Below, piece after piece: positions 7,391 through 14,910 of a stretch of DNA of 27,348 nucleotides. The DNA lies in the NCBI GenBank assembly GCA_964481435.1, contig CAYZTH010000009.1, forward strand, positions 1 to 27,348, given 5' to 3'. The position numbers and the translations under genes are program-made. Source of the stretch: JAPLYB01 sp964481435. GTDB taxonomy: Archaea > Nanobdellota > Nanobdellia > Pacearchaeales > UBA284. The notes below the pieces were generated by a model. That model saw only the letters and a program-made list of their open reading frames with translations. It ran no database searches and was not told the origin of the DNA. Each line of letters starts with the position of its first letter. Position 1 is the stretch's first letter.

Positions 7391-7780
7391 ATGGCATTAA
7401 AAGAATTTAATTTCAAAGGCAAGAAGATAGAAGAACTCAAGGCCCTGGATATAAGAGAATTCGCAAAGCTCTTGACTGCAAGAGAACGAAGATCTGTACT
7501 GAGACAAGCCGAGAAAATAGAGAAATTCTTGAAGAGATGTGAAAAAAGATTGGCAAAAAACAAACCAATCCGGACACAAGAAAGAGAGATGATAATAGTT
7601 CCAAAGATGATAGGATGGGAGATTAGTATTCATAACGGTAAAGAATTCATACCAATTAAATTAAATGACGAGACCCTGGGACATAGGTTCGGCGAATTCG
7701 TTATGACTAGAAGAAAAGTCGAACACAGCGCACCAGGTATCGGAGCAACAAGAAGTTCATCTTTCTTGTCAGTCAAATAA
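7391..7780 (+). CDS. rps19: Small-subunit ribosomal protein uS19
   Basis: uS19 sits in the head of the 30S subunit with uS13. This 129-residue protein has the archaeal N-terminal segment (FNFKGKKIEELKALDIREFAKL) and the strongly conserved C-terminus, where LGHRFGEFVMTRRKVEHSAP and GIGATRSSSFLSVK match the family. It starts 7 bases after uL4 and ends 7 bases before uL22. Confidence 0.96.
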   Translation: MALKEFNFKGKKIEELKALDIREFAKLLTARERRSVLRQAEKIEKFLKRCEKRLAKNKPIRTQEREMIIVPKMIGWEISIHNGKEFIPIKLNDETLGHRFGEFVMTRRKVEHSAPGIGATRSSSFLSVK

Positions 7781-7787
7781 GCATAAA

Positions 7788-8495
7788 ATGGAAAGACAAG
7801 TAGCAGAACAGGGATTTTCAAGCGGAAAAGAAAAATTTAACCCTACTCTCAAGAAGGACAAACCACAAGTTAAAAATCCAGAAGAGAAGAAAGAAATCAA
7901 ACAAGAGATAAAACAAGAAAAGACTGAAACAACCCAAACTCAAAAGCCAGTAAAAGCCGAAGAGAAGAAAGAAATCAAACCAGAAAAGAAAATCAAGAAA
8001 GAATTGGCCTATGTCTATGGTTCAGACCTTCCACTATCAACAAAGACTTCGATGGCCGTGTGCAGATTCATAAAAAATAAAAATCCTTCACAGGTAATAA
8101 AAGACTTAGAACGAGTAGCGAAACTTCAGATAGCTATTCCATTTAAAGGAGAAACACCCCACAGAAAAGGATTCAAGAAAGGATATGCTCGAGGCAGATA
8201 CCCTATTAAAACAGCACAGTATTTCATAAAGCTCTTAAAAAGTGTTATATCCAATGCAAAAACAAACAACCTTGACACCGAAAAGATAAAAATCGTGATT
8301 GCAAAAGCAGACAAGGCATCAAGCCCCGTTCGAGGCACAAGAATGGGTTATGGAAGAAAAAGATTCAAGAGAGCAAACATATACATAGAAGTCAGAGAAA
8401 AAACAAACCCAAATAAGACCAAAGAGAATAAACAACCAACAGCACATTCCCAAAAACAAAAGCACCAAGATACAAACCAAGGTGCGCATAAATAA
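7788..8495 (+). CDS. rpl22: Large-subunit ribosomal protein uL22 with a charged N-terminal extension
   Basis: uL22 contacts the exit tunnel. The family body starts near residue 73 with AYVYGSDLPLSTKTSMAVCR and continues through the tunnel loop FKGETPHRKGFKKGYARGR to RGTRMGYGRKRFKRANIYIE. Residues 1-72 are an extra Lys/Glu/Gln-rich segment with repeated EEKKEIK-type units, predicted to be disordered or helical. Residues after about 205 form a second low-complexity basic tail. The protein has 235 residues, against about 150 in most archaea. No in-frame Met next to the body gives a better start. Confidence 0.93.
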   Translation: MERQVAEQGFSSGKEKFNPTLKKDKPQVKNPEEKKEIKQEIKQEKTETTQTQKPVKAEEKKEIKPEKKIKKELAYVYGSDLPLSTKTSMAVCRFIKNKNPSQVIKDLERVAKLQIAIPFKGETPHRKGFKKGYARGRYPIKTAQYFIKLLKSVISNAKTNNLDTEKIKIVIAKADKASSPVRGTRMGYGRKRFKRANIYIEVREKTNPNKTKENKQPTAHSQKQKHQDTNQGAHK

Positions 8496-8526
8496 ATTAT
8501 AACCATATAAATAAACATATATCAAA

Positions 8527-9264
8527 ATGATAGAAAAGAAATTTGTTGAAGAAAAGAAACAGGAATTCGAGATCAAAGAATTCATAAGAAAGAAACTTGG
8601 AAAAGGAAAAGTCAGCGAAGTCAAGATAGAAAGAACACCAATAGGAGAAAAGATAGTCATTTCAACCACCAAACCTGGACTCGTAATAGGGAGAAGCGGA
8701 GAAATAATCCAAGACATCGGCCGAGTCCTAAAAGAACACTTCAATTTAGAGAACCCACAGATAGAGGTTTCAGAAATACTTAACCCATTATTCGATGCAC
8801 AAACCGTTGCAGACAACATCGCAACCGCCCTAGAAAATCTAGGTCCTTTGAGCTTCAAACTTATTGCATATAAAGAACTAGAGAAGATGATTCGTGGAGG
8901 CGCTTTAGGAGCAGAGATACGATTAAGCGGAAGACTTCCAAGCGAGAGAGCAAAGAGCTGGAGATTCGGCTTCGGTTATCTAAAGAAAACCGGAGAGACA
9001 ACAAAAGTAGTCAATAAAGCAAAAGCCGTCGCATTCACTCAACCAGGGGCCGTTGGAGTCAAGGTGTCAGTTGTTCCTAGTGACGTCAAAATCCCTGACA
9101 AAATAACTATAAACTACGAATCTGTTGAAAAAGAACTAAAGGAAAGAATTATAGAAGAAGAAAATAAAACGAAGATATATTCAGAACAAGAGATAGAAGA
9201 AGCACAATCAGTCAAAAAGACCAAAAAAAGCAAAAAAGCAAAATCCGAAGAAAAAAGTCAATAA
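8527..9264 (+). CDS. rps3: Small-subunit ribosomal protein uS3
   Basis: uS3 lies at the mRNA entry side of the 30S head and has an N-terminal type II KH domain. The KH loop reads GLVIGRSGEIIQD at about residues 51-63; serine replaces the more common basic third residue of the GxxG-type loop. The C-terminal domain continues with GGALGAEIRLSGRLPSERAK and GFGYLKKTGET. A charged tail (after about 205) is typical of archaeal uS3. The 31-base gap before it contains TATA-like AT-rich sequence, but the gene is probably co-transcribed. Confidence 0.96.
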   Translation: MIEKKFVEEKKQEFEIKEFIRKKLGKGKVSEVKIERTPIGEKIVISTTKPGLVIGRSGEIIQDIGRVLKEHFNLENPQIEVSEILNPLFDAQTVADNIATALENLGPLSFKLIAYKELEKMIRGGALGAEIRLSGRLPSERAKSWRFGFGYLKKTGETTKVVNKAKAVAFTQPGAVGVKVSVVPSDVKIPDKITINYESVEKELKERIIEEENKTKIYSEQEIEEAQSVKKTKKSKKAKSEEKSQ

Positions 9265-9292
9265 ATAAAAATAAATTAAAACAATACTAAAA

Positions 9293-9484
9293 ATGGCAAT
9301 CATAAGAAACAAAGACATCAAAAGACTAGGAAAAAAGGAATTAGATGATAAAAAATTAGACTTAGCAATGGAGATACTAAAAATTAGAAGTAAGAAAGGC
9401 CAAGCAGTAGCTGGTTCAAAAAAAATCAAAGAAATAAAAAAAACTATAGCTAGAATCAATACTCAATTAAGAGAAATCAAATAA
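9293..9484 (+). CDS. rpl29: Large-subunit ribosomal protein uL29
   Basis: uL29 is a small two-helix protein near the tunnel exit. At 63 residues it has normal length. It shows the family pattern: an N-terminal IRNKDIKRLGKKELDDK helix, then a second helix ending KKTIARINTQLREIK, where the IARIxTxxxE pattern is conserved. The next gene, aIF1, starts 1 base after its stop. Confidence 0.93.
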   Translation: MAIIRNKDIKRLGKKELDDKKLDLAMEILKIRSKKGQAVAGSKKIKEIKKTIARINTQLREIK

Positions 9485-9485
9485 G

Positions 9486-9782
9486 ATGGACATATGCCCA
9501 AATTGTGGTTTACCCAAGGAAGCGTGTATATGTGGAGAACTAGAAAAAACAAAGCAAAAAATAACCGTGCACCGAACAACAAGAAAGTTCGGTAAATATG
9601 TCACTGAAGTGCGCGGTTTTGACAGCCAAGTTAAAGAAATAGCAAAAAAGCTTAAAGAAGAACTTGCCTGCGGCGGAACAGTAAAAAACAACGTAGTGGA
9701 GCTGCAGGGAGATCATACGAAGAAAGTGAAAGAAAAGCTTATAAAACTCGGCTTTAGTAAAGAGAATATAGAATCCGCATAA
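9486..9782 (+). CDS. Translation initiation factor aIF1 (SUI1) with N-terminal zinc site
   Basis: aIF1 acts on the 30S subunit in start-codon selection. In this 98-residue protein the SUI1 fold follows a short zinc-ribbon-like head with C4, C7, C14 and C16. The core includes RKFGKYVTEVRGFD, then KKLKEELACGGTVKNN, which matches the SUI1 signature (KxLKkxxacGGTv), and ends with a GDHTKKVKEKL helix. The location after uL29 is the usual archaeal one. The RNase P subunit gene rpp29, normally next, is missing; uS17 follows after 51 bases. Confidence 0.95.
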   Translation: MDICPNCGLPKEACICGELEKTKQKITVHRTTRKFGKYVTEVRGFDSQVKEIAKKLKEELACGGTVKNNVVELQGDHTKKVKEKLIKLGFSKENIESA

Positions 9783-9833
9783 AAACGCAAAATAAATAAA
9801 AAACAAGAAAGCAAGAAACACAAAGCTGTAAAA

Positions 9834-10109
9834 ATGGAAAAAGAAAAAATAAATCCATACAAGAAGAAGTTCGAGGGTACTGTGAAGAAGGTATCAAAGC
9901 CAATCGTAACAGTAGAATTCGAGAGGATCCTACATGACCCAAAATATGAACGATTCTCCAAAGCTAAGACAGACATAAGGGCAAGAGTGCCTAAAGAACT
10001 TTTAGACAAGATAAAAGTCAATGATCAAGTCATTTTAGTTGAATGCAGACCACTCTCCAAGGCAGTTCATCACATAATCGTCAAAATTAAAGATTCAAAA
10101 AACAAATAA
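9834..10109 (+). CDS. rps17: Small-subunit ribosomal protein uS17
   Basis: uS17 is an OB-fold primary 16S-binding protein. The 91-residue sequence has the expected start of the OB strand (KKFEGTVKKVSKPIVTVE), the archaeal insert HDPKYERFSKAKTDIRAR, and the end VNDQVILVECRPLSKAVHH, where ECRPLSK is diagnostic. It precedes uL14 by 3 bases. Confidence 0.95.
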   Translation: MEKEKINPYKKKFEGTVKKVSKPIVTVEFERILHDPKYERFSKAKTDIRARVPKELLDKIKVNDQVILVECRPLSKAVHHIIVKIKDSKNK

Positions 10110-10112
10110 AAA

Positions 10113-10514
10113 ATGAAAGCAATGTCATCCAGTGTCCCAAGGACCATTAATGTTGGAGCAAATCTTGTTGTCGCAGACAACAGTGGAGCTAGAACAGTCA
10201 GGATAACTGGCGTCAAAAGAGGAAAGAATAGAAAAGGCCAGCAACAATCAACGAGGATGGCCGAACTTATCAAAGTATGTGTAAGAAAAGGCCCTGTAGA
10301 AATGAAAAAACAACTATTCTGGGCAATCATAATAAGACAGAAGAAAGAATTCCGAAGAAATACTGGAGAGAGAGTATCCTTCGAAGATAATGCCGCAGTT
10401 CTCTTGAAAGATGAAGACGGAAACCCAAAGGGAACACAAATAAAAGGCCCTATTTCCAAAGAAGTTGCGGACAGATGGCCTTTCGTGGCTAAAATCGCAT
10501 CATCAATTGTATAA
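10113..10514 (+). CDS. rpl14: Large-subunit ribosomal protein uL14
   Basis: uL14 forms part of the subunit interface. In this 133-residue protein the signature is clear: INVGANLVVADNSGARTVRI, then GQQQSTRMAELIKVCVRKG, RKEFRRNTGE-like basic loop, and DNAAVLLKDEDGNPKGTQIKG. The C-terminus carries GPISKEVADRWP, as in archaeal members. MSSSVP a few residues in offers no better start. uL24 follows after 46 AT-rich bases. Confidence 0.96.
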   Translation: MKAMSSSVPRTINVGANLVVADNSGARTVRITGVKRGKNRKGQQQSTRMAELIKVCVRKGPVEMKKQLFWAIIIRQKKEFRRNTGERVSFEDNAAVLLKDEDGNPKGTQIKGPISKEVADRWPFVAKIASSIV

Positions 10515-10560
10515 AAATAAACTAGAAAAATAATCAAAATAAAAATTCAGAAAAAATAAA

Positions 10561-11001
10561 ATGAAAAAGTTTTCATCGCACTGGATTTCAAGCAGGAAGC
10601 CCAAAAAGCAAAGAAAATACATAGCCCAGGCCCCAAACCATATTAAGAGAAAACTTATCTCCTCCCATTTATCAAAAGCTCTGAAAGAAATGCACAAGAA
10701 ACGATCACTGCCTTTAAGAAAAAAAGACACGGTCAAGATAATGAGGGGCTCATTCAAGAAAAGAACCGGCAAAGTGCTCGATATAAATACACAAAACAAT
10801 AAAGTATACATCGAAGGGATACAGAAGACAAAGAAAGACGGTTCAAAGATAAATGTTTCATTTGACGCTTCCAATCTTCAGATAATTGAATTGAACACAG
10901 AAGATAAAAAACGAATAAATAAAAAGTCCAAACCAGAAACAAAAAAAATACCAGATAAAAATAATCAAACAAAAGCGCATGAAAGTAAAAAAATCGCATA
11001 A
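10561..11001 (+). CDS. rpl24: Large-subunit ribosomal protein uL24
   Basis: uL24 is an early assembly protein with a KOW motif. The 146-residue protein starts with the archaeal/eukaryotic N-terminal region KKFSSHWISSRKPKKQRKY followed by APNHIKRKLISSHLSK. The KOW domain is at about residues 57-75 (KKDTVKIMRGSFKKRTGKV). The last 35 residues are a Lys-rich low-complexity tail. eS4 follows after 45 bases. Confidence 0.95.
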   Translation: MKKFSSHWISSRKPKKQRKYIAQAPNHIKRKLISSHLSKALKEMHKKRSLPLRKKDTVKIMRGSFKKRTGKVLDINTQNNKVYIEGIQKTKKDGSKINVSFDASNLQIIELNTEDKKRINKKSKPETKKIPDKNNQTKAHESKKIA

Positions 11002-11046
11002 ACCTAAATAAAATTTAATAAACCATATAAAATAAAGGAATACAAA

Positions 11047-11697
11047 ATGCACCAGAAAAGAAAATCAATTCCAAAATCTTGGCCAATCCCAAGAAAAGGC
11101 ACAACCTATGTGATGGCTCCAAAATCCCCACATAGCCTAACCCATAGCCTATCACTATTAGTAATACTCAGAGATGTTCTTCATCTAGCAAAAAATGCAG
11201 CAGAAGCAAAAGCGATAATTAAGGCTGGTGAAATCGAAATCAACAACAAGAAGATAATCGATGAAAAATTCGGCCCAGGGCTTCTTGACATAATCAACAT
11301 TAAGAAAATAAAAAAAACATACATCTTAACCATAACCGAAGGTGGAAAATTATCCCTCAAAGAGATAGGGAATACCAAATTCAAGATAAGCAAAGTCATA
11401 GGAAAAAGGATAATAAACAAAAAACAAATGCAGATAAACCTGATGGACGGCCGAAATTTCATAGTCAAGGAGAAAATGAACACCAATGACAGTCTTTTGA
11501 TTGACCTAGAGAAAAAAGCCATCTCTAAAGTACTTCCTTTAAAGAAAGATGCCCAGATATTCATAATCAAAGGAAAATGGCAGGGACACTTCTCAAAAAT
11601 ACATGAAATCAAGGGTTCAAATGTTGACATTACGATTGATACTAAAAAAACTACAATTCCAATAAAAAATATAATTGTCATAGAAGAAAAATGGTAA
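11047..11697 (+). CDS. rps4e: Small-subunit ribosomal protein eS4
   Basis: eS4 is shared by archaea and eukaryotes. It combines an S4-type RNA-binding domain, a central domain and a KOW domain. In this 216-residue protein the start MHQKRKSIPKSWPIPRKG fits the family. The S4 region follows (LLVILRDVLHLAKNAAEAK, then IIKAGEIEINNKKI), and the C-terminal IIKGKWQGHFSKIHEIKG is the KOW-like part. It is slightly shorter than the usual 235-245 residues. Its stop overlaps the start of uL5 (ATGGTAA). Confidence 0.94.
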   Translation: MHQKRKSIPKSWPIPRKGTTYVMAPKSPHSLTHSLSLLVILRDVLHLAKNAAEAKAIIKAGEIEINNKKIIDEKFGPGLLDIINIKKIKKTYILTITEGGKLSLKEIGNTKFKISKVIGKRIINKKQMQINLMDGRNFIVKEKMNTNDSLLIDLEKKAISKVLPLKKDAQIFIIKGKWQGHFSKIHEIKGSNVDITIDTKKTTIPIKNIIVIEEKW

Positions 11698-12254
11698 CTA
11701 AAGAAAAAGCCAAGATTAAAGAAGTTAAGGAAGTCAAAGAAGGAAAAAACCCAATGAAAGAAATATTCATAGAATCTATTGTCTTGCATGGTTCATCTGC
11801 AGATACGCAAAAACTTGAAAGGATGAAAAAATTGCTTAAAATCGTTTCAGGCCAGGAACCAAAGCAAACTCTTGCGATAAAGAGAATCCCCGCATTCAAG
11901 ATACGTCCGGGCCTACATATCGGCTGGAAGGTCACAATAAGGAAGGACACCCACGCCTTACTAAAAAATCTCTTGCAAGGAGCAAAGGATATCAAGAAGA
12001 AACAATTCAACAACGGATTTTTCAGCTTTGGAATAAAAGAATACATCGAAGTCCCTAACATCCCCTATCAAAGAGATATCGGAATTACTGGATTTGATGT
12101 TGCAGTTACGCTAAAAAGGCGCGGATGGAGAATAAAATCAAGAAAGATCAAGAAGACCAAACTAAACAGAACTCACCAGATATCAAAAGAAGAGACTCTT
12201 GACTTTTTCCAGAAGAACTTCACAATACCTTTCGAAGAGAAAGCAAGACTATAA
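11691..12254 (+). CDS. rpl5: Large-subunit ribosomal protein uL5
   Basis: uL5 binds 5S rRNA in the central protuberance. The 187-residue protein carries a short charged N-terminal extension (about 20 residues). The family body begins at NPMKEIFIESIVLHGSSADT and continues with AIKRIPAFKIRPGLHIGWKV and the C-terminal GIKEYIEVPNIPYQRDIGI plus FDVAVTLKRRGWRI. The ATG overlaps the eS4 stop by 7 bases, which suggests translational coupling. A later Met at residue 22 could be an alternative start. Confidence 0.95.
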   Translation: MVTKEKAKIKEVKEVKEGKNPMKEIFIESIVLHGSSADTQKLERMKKLLKIVSGQEPKQTLAIKRIPAFKIRPGLHIGWKVTIRKDTHALLKNLLQGAKDIKKKQFNNGFFSFGIKEYIEVPNIPYQRDIGITGFDVAVTLKRRGWRIKSRKIKKTKLNRTHQISKEETLDFFQKNFTIPFEEKARL

Positions 12255-12306
12255 ATAAAAAATTAATATTCACAATACTAAATAAAAAATAAACAAAACC
12301 AAAAAA

Positions 12307-12537
12307 ATGACAACAAGCGACTGGAGAAAGTTACTGAAGCAAGTTGATAGCAAACCTGCAATAAAAGCGAGATTTTTGAAGTACTGCAAGCCAAAAGACA
12401 GAAAAAATGGCATCGCTTCAAAAAAATGCGGCAGATGCGGCAGACATGGCGCACACATAAGCAAATACAACTTGAATCTATGCAGACAGTGCTTCAGGGA
12501 GATAGCAGAACAAATAGGTTTTAGAAAATTCATATAA
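12307..12537 (+). CDS. rps14: Small-subunit ribosomal protein uS14 (zinc-binding form)
   Basis: uS14 is a 30S head protein. The zinc-binding type is visible from C41, C44, C59 and C62 (CGRCGRHGAH, then LNLCRQCFREIA). The 76 residues exceed the usual archaeal length of about 55 because of an N-terminal helical, basic extension (residues 1-25). The gap to uL5 is 52 bases, and uS8 follows after 12 bases. Confidence 0.94.
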   Translation: MTTSDWRKLLKQVDSKPAIKARFLKYCKPKDRKNGIASKKCGRCGRHGAHISKYNLNLCRQCFREIAEQIGFRKFI

Positions 12538-12549
12538 AAATTATATAAA

Positions 12550-12936
12550 ATGGTAGTCAAAGATCACCTCAGTGCAATGATGAATGATTTGCTTAATTGT
12601 AAAAAGGCAAGCAAAATGGAAACAATCGTCATTCCGGCAACAAACCTTATCCTGGAGGTATTGAAGATAATGAAAAAAGAAGGATATGTCAAGAACTTCA
12701 AAGTTGAAGAAGATAAATTTAGAAAAGTCACAATCCAAATTGGAAAAATAAATAAATGCGGATCAATAAAACCAAGATTTTATGTTAAGAAGAATGAAAT
12801 AGATAAATATGTTAAAAGATACTTGCCAGCAAGAAATTTTGGAGTAATCCTTATTTCAACAGATAAAGGTATTATAACGCACAATGAGGCAATAGAAAAA
12901 AATCTTGGCGGAACATTGATTGCGTATGTATTCTAA
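12550..12936 (+). CDS. rps8: Small-subunit ribosomal protein uS8
   Basis: uS8 binds the central domain of 16S rRNA. The 128-residue sequence starts VKDHLSAMMNDLLNCKKASK, the expected N-terminal helix, and contains ILEVLKIMKKEGYVKNFK. It ends with the conserved NFGVILISTDKGIITHNEA and LGGTLIAYVF. uL6 starts just 1 base after its stop. Confidence 0.96.
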   Translation: MVVKDHLSAMMNDLLNCKKASKMETIVIPATNLILEVLKIMKKEGYVKNFKVEEDKFRKVTIQIGKINKCGSIKPRFYVKKNEIDKYVKRYLPARNFGVILISTDKGIITHNEAIEKNLGGTLIAYVF

Positions 12937-12937
12937 A

Positions 12938-13492
12938 ATGAAAAAACAAATTCAAAAGATAATAGATATTCCAGAAGGCCATGTAATAGAATTGCATAAC
13001 CGGGCAATAACTGTCAAGAAAGGATCTGAAGAGATAAAGAGAAATTACAAGATTGAGGATGTAAAAGTCAAATTAGAGGGCAATAAATTGATTATCGAGA
13101 AAGCAGAATCCAATAAAGATGATAAAAAGAACATAAACTCACTAGTAAGCCATATCAAAAATGCACTTCATGGCCTTGATAAAAATTATGTATATAAGCT
13201 GCAAATTTGCTCCATCCACTTCCCAATGAATGTAAAAATGGAAAAAAACAAGCTAGTCATAAAGAACTTCTTCGGTGAGAGAAAAGACCGAATCGTGGAA
13301 ATAAACCCAAAAGTTTCAATTAATGTTGAAAATGATATAATCACCCTGGAATCTGCAGACAAAGAACTGGCTGGCCAGGAAGCTTCAAGACTTGAGGCCC
13401 TTACAAGAATAACAAAAAGAGACCGAAGAGTATTCCAAGATGGAATATGGATAATTAAAAAGGAAAAAGGGACCCATACAAAGAAACACTAA
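12938..13492 (+). CDS. rpl6: Large-subunit ribosomal protein uL6
   Basis: uL6 is a two-domain 50S protein near the sarcin-ricin loop. From the ATG at 12938 the product is 184 residues. An earlier in-frame ATG at 12920 would overlap uS8 and add six residues unlike the family, so I chose 12938. The first domain has IDIPEGHVIELHNRAITVKK, and the second contains CSIHFPMNVKMEKNKLVIKN, FFGERKDRIVEI and the C-terminal RDRRVFQDGIWI, all typical of archaeal members. Confidence 0.95.
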   Translation: MKKQIQKIIDIPEGHVIELHNRAITVKKGSEEIKRNYKIEDVKVKLEGNKLIIEKAESNKDDKKNINSLVSHIKNALHGLDKNYVYKLQICSIHFPMNVKMEKNKLVIKNFFGERKDRIVEINPKVSINVENDIITLESADKELAGQEASRLEALTRITKRDRRVFQDGIWIIKKEKGTHTKKH

Positions 13493-13521
13493 ATAAAACC
13501 CATTAATCAAAAAATAATAAA

Positions 13522-13932
13522 ATGAATATGCCAAAATTTGTACGAAAAGACGCAAAGAAGAAACTCAGATTCAAGAGCAAAAGAAAGACCAAGTGGAGAA
13601 GACAGAAAGGTCGGGACAGCAAGATAAGGCAAAAGATGAAAGGCTATCCAAAGAGCCCAGATATCGGCTACGGCTCCCCTAAAAAGACAAGACACCTAAT
13701 ACAAGGAAAGGAACCAATCACCATCTTTAATGCAAAAGAACTTGATTTAATCAAACTAGGCCCAAATCAGATAATAAGGGTTGCTCACACAAGCCTAAAA
13801 AATAAGATAGAAATTGCAAAAAAAGCAAAAGAAAAGAACCTACCCATATTGAACATGAACCTAAAAAAAATACTCAAAAAAGAAAAAATAAAAGTTAAAA
13901 CCGAGATCAAGAAAGACGAGATTAAAAAATGA
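13522..13932 (+). CDS. rpl32e: Large-subunit ribosomal protein eL32
   Basis: eL32 is an archaeal/eukaryotic 50S protein. In this 136-residue sequence the family signature is FVRKDAKKKLRFKSKRKTKW then RRQKGRDSKIRQKMKGYPKS, and PDIGYGSPKKTRHLIQG. Archaeal versions can have a long N-terminal part, which is absent here. The start at 13522 or at 13528 (MPKFVRKD) is undecided. Its last bases overlap the start of eL19 (4 bases, ATGA). Confidence 0.93.
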   Translation: MNMPKFVRKDAKKKLRFKSKRKTKWRRQKGRDSKIRQKMKGYPKSPDIGYGSPKKTRHLIQGKEPITIFNAKELDLIKLGPNQIIRVAHTSLKNKIEIAKKAKEKNLPILNMNLKKILKKEKIKVKTEIKKDEIKK

Positions 13933-14351
13933 AAACACTACAGGCTCAAAAGAAAATGGCTGCAAAAGTCATGGACGTAGGAAAAAATAAAGTCTGGTTT
14001 GACCCAGAAAGACTCTCGGAGATAAAAGAAGCGATAACAAAGCAGGACATTGCTGATTTAATCAAAGACGGAGCAATAAGTAAAAGCCCAATCGATGGAA
14101 TCAAGAGGAGAGCAGGAAAGAGACACCTGGAAAGAAAAAGAAAGGGCAGAAGAAGAAGAGCAGGAAGTATAAAGAAAAGAATTAAAGTTGACAATTATCC
14201 TTCAAGAATAAGAAAACTGAGATCCTACTTGAAAAATCTCAAAAAAGCCAAGAAGGTCACAACCGAACAATACCGAAAGATGTATAACCTATTAAAATCA
14301 GGAGTTATCAAAAGCAATCAGCAGATGATTGAGTATACAAAACAAAAATAG
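13929..14351 (+). CDS. rpl19e: Large-subunit ribosomal protein eL19
   Basis: eL19 is a long helical, basic protein that forms an intersubunit bridge. Its 140 residues fit the archaeal length of about 150. Signatures: LQAQKKMAAKVMDVGKNKVW at the start, then IKDGAISKSPIDGIKRRAGK and RHLERKRKGRRRRAGSIKKR. The start codon overlaps the eL32 stop, pointing to coupled translation. After it comes a 75-base spacer containing a structured element. Confidence 0.95.
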   Translation: MKTLQAQKKMAAKVMDVGKNKVWFDPERLSEIKEAITKQDIADLIKDGAISKSPIDGIKRRAGKRHLERKRKGRRRRAGSIKKRIKVDNYPSRIRKLRSYLKNLKKAKKVTTEQYRKMYNLLKSGVIKSNQQMIEYTKQK

Positions 14352-14358
14352 AAATTGA

Positions 14359-14389
14359 TTGCTAAGTGCATCAAGCACAATATTAGCAA
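14359..14389 (+). promoter_or_regulatory. Leader hairpin of the TGC/GCAC family, copy 1 (uL18)
   Basis: Outer arms TTGCTAA and TTAGCAA (7 bp) enclose inner stem GTGC/GCAC with loop ATCAA. Four unpaired bases AATA lie on the 3' side only. The element ends 37 bases before the uL18 ATG, inside the longest spacer of the ribosomal run so far. It shares both arms with the copy in the uL1 leader. Confidence 0.6.
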
Positions 14390-14426
14390 CATTAAAATTC
14401 AATAAAACAATACAATAAATTAAAAA

Positions 14427-14909
14427 ATGGCGGCAACATTAAAATTCAGAAGAAAGAAAGAAGGAAAAACCGATTATGGTACGAGGATGAATCTACTTAA
14501 ATCAAAAGACCCAAGAATTGTTATAAGAAAGTCAAATAAGTATATAATCGCCCAATTAATTAAAAGTTCTGAAGCACAAGATTCAACAATATGTGCCGTT
14601 AACTCAAAAGAGCTTTCAAGTTTTGATTGGCCTTCATCTTTCAAGAACGTCCCAGCGGCCTATGCAACAGGCATCCTACTCGCAAAAAAGGCAAAAGAAG
14701 AGGATATTCAAAAATGCACTGTGGACATCGGAAGATATACTTCGACGCCTGGCTCAAAGATATACGCCGTAGTCAAGGGAGCAAAAGATGCTGGATTGGA
14801 TATAAATTGTCCCGACAAAATGCTACCAAAAGAATCAAGATTACTTGGTGAACATACCAAAAATCCAGAAAAAATAAAAAAATTGATCGAAAAAATAAGA
14901 AAACAATAA
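14427..14909 (+). CDS. rpl18: Large-subunit ribosomal protein uL18
   Basis: uL18 binds 5S rRNA with uL5. The 160-residue protein has the archaeal start region FRRKKEGKTDYGTRMNLLKS, followed by PRIVIRKSNKYIIAQLI and the conserved YATGILLAKKAKEE. The C-terminal part holds GAKDAGLDINCPDKMLPKES. It stands after a 75-base spacer and starts 1 base before uS5, so both are probably made together. Confidence 0.95.
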   Translation: MAATLKFRRKKEGKTDYGTRMNLLKSKDPRIVIRKSNKYIIAQLIKSSEAQDSTICAVNSKELSSFDWPSSFKNVPAAYATGILLAKKAKEEDIQKCTVDIGRYTSTPGSKIYAVVKGAKDAGLDINCPDKMLPKESRLLGEHTKNPEKIKKLIEKIRKQ

Positions 14910-14910
14910 A

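Noticed and set aside
8436..8486. GCACC...GGTGC repeat near the end of the uL22 gene
   Set aside because: The order of the arms is opposite to the leader hairpins, it lies in codons, and it has a 14-base loop without the bulge pattern.
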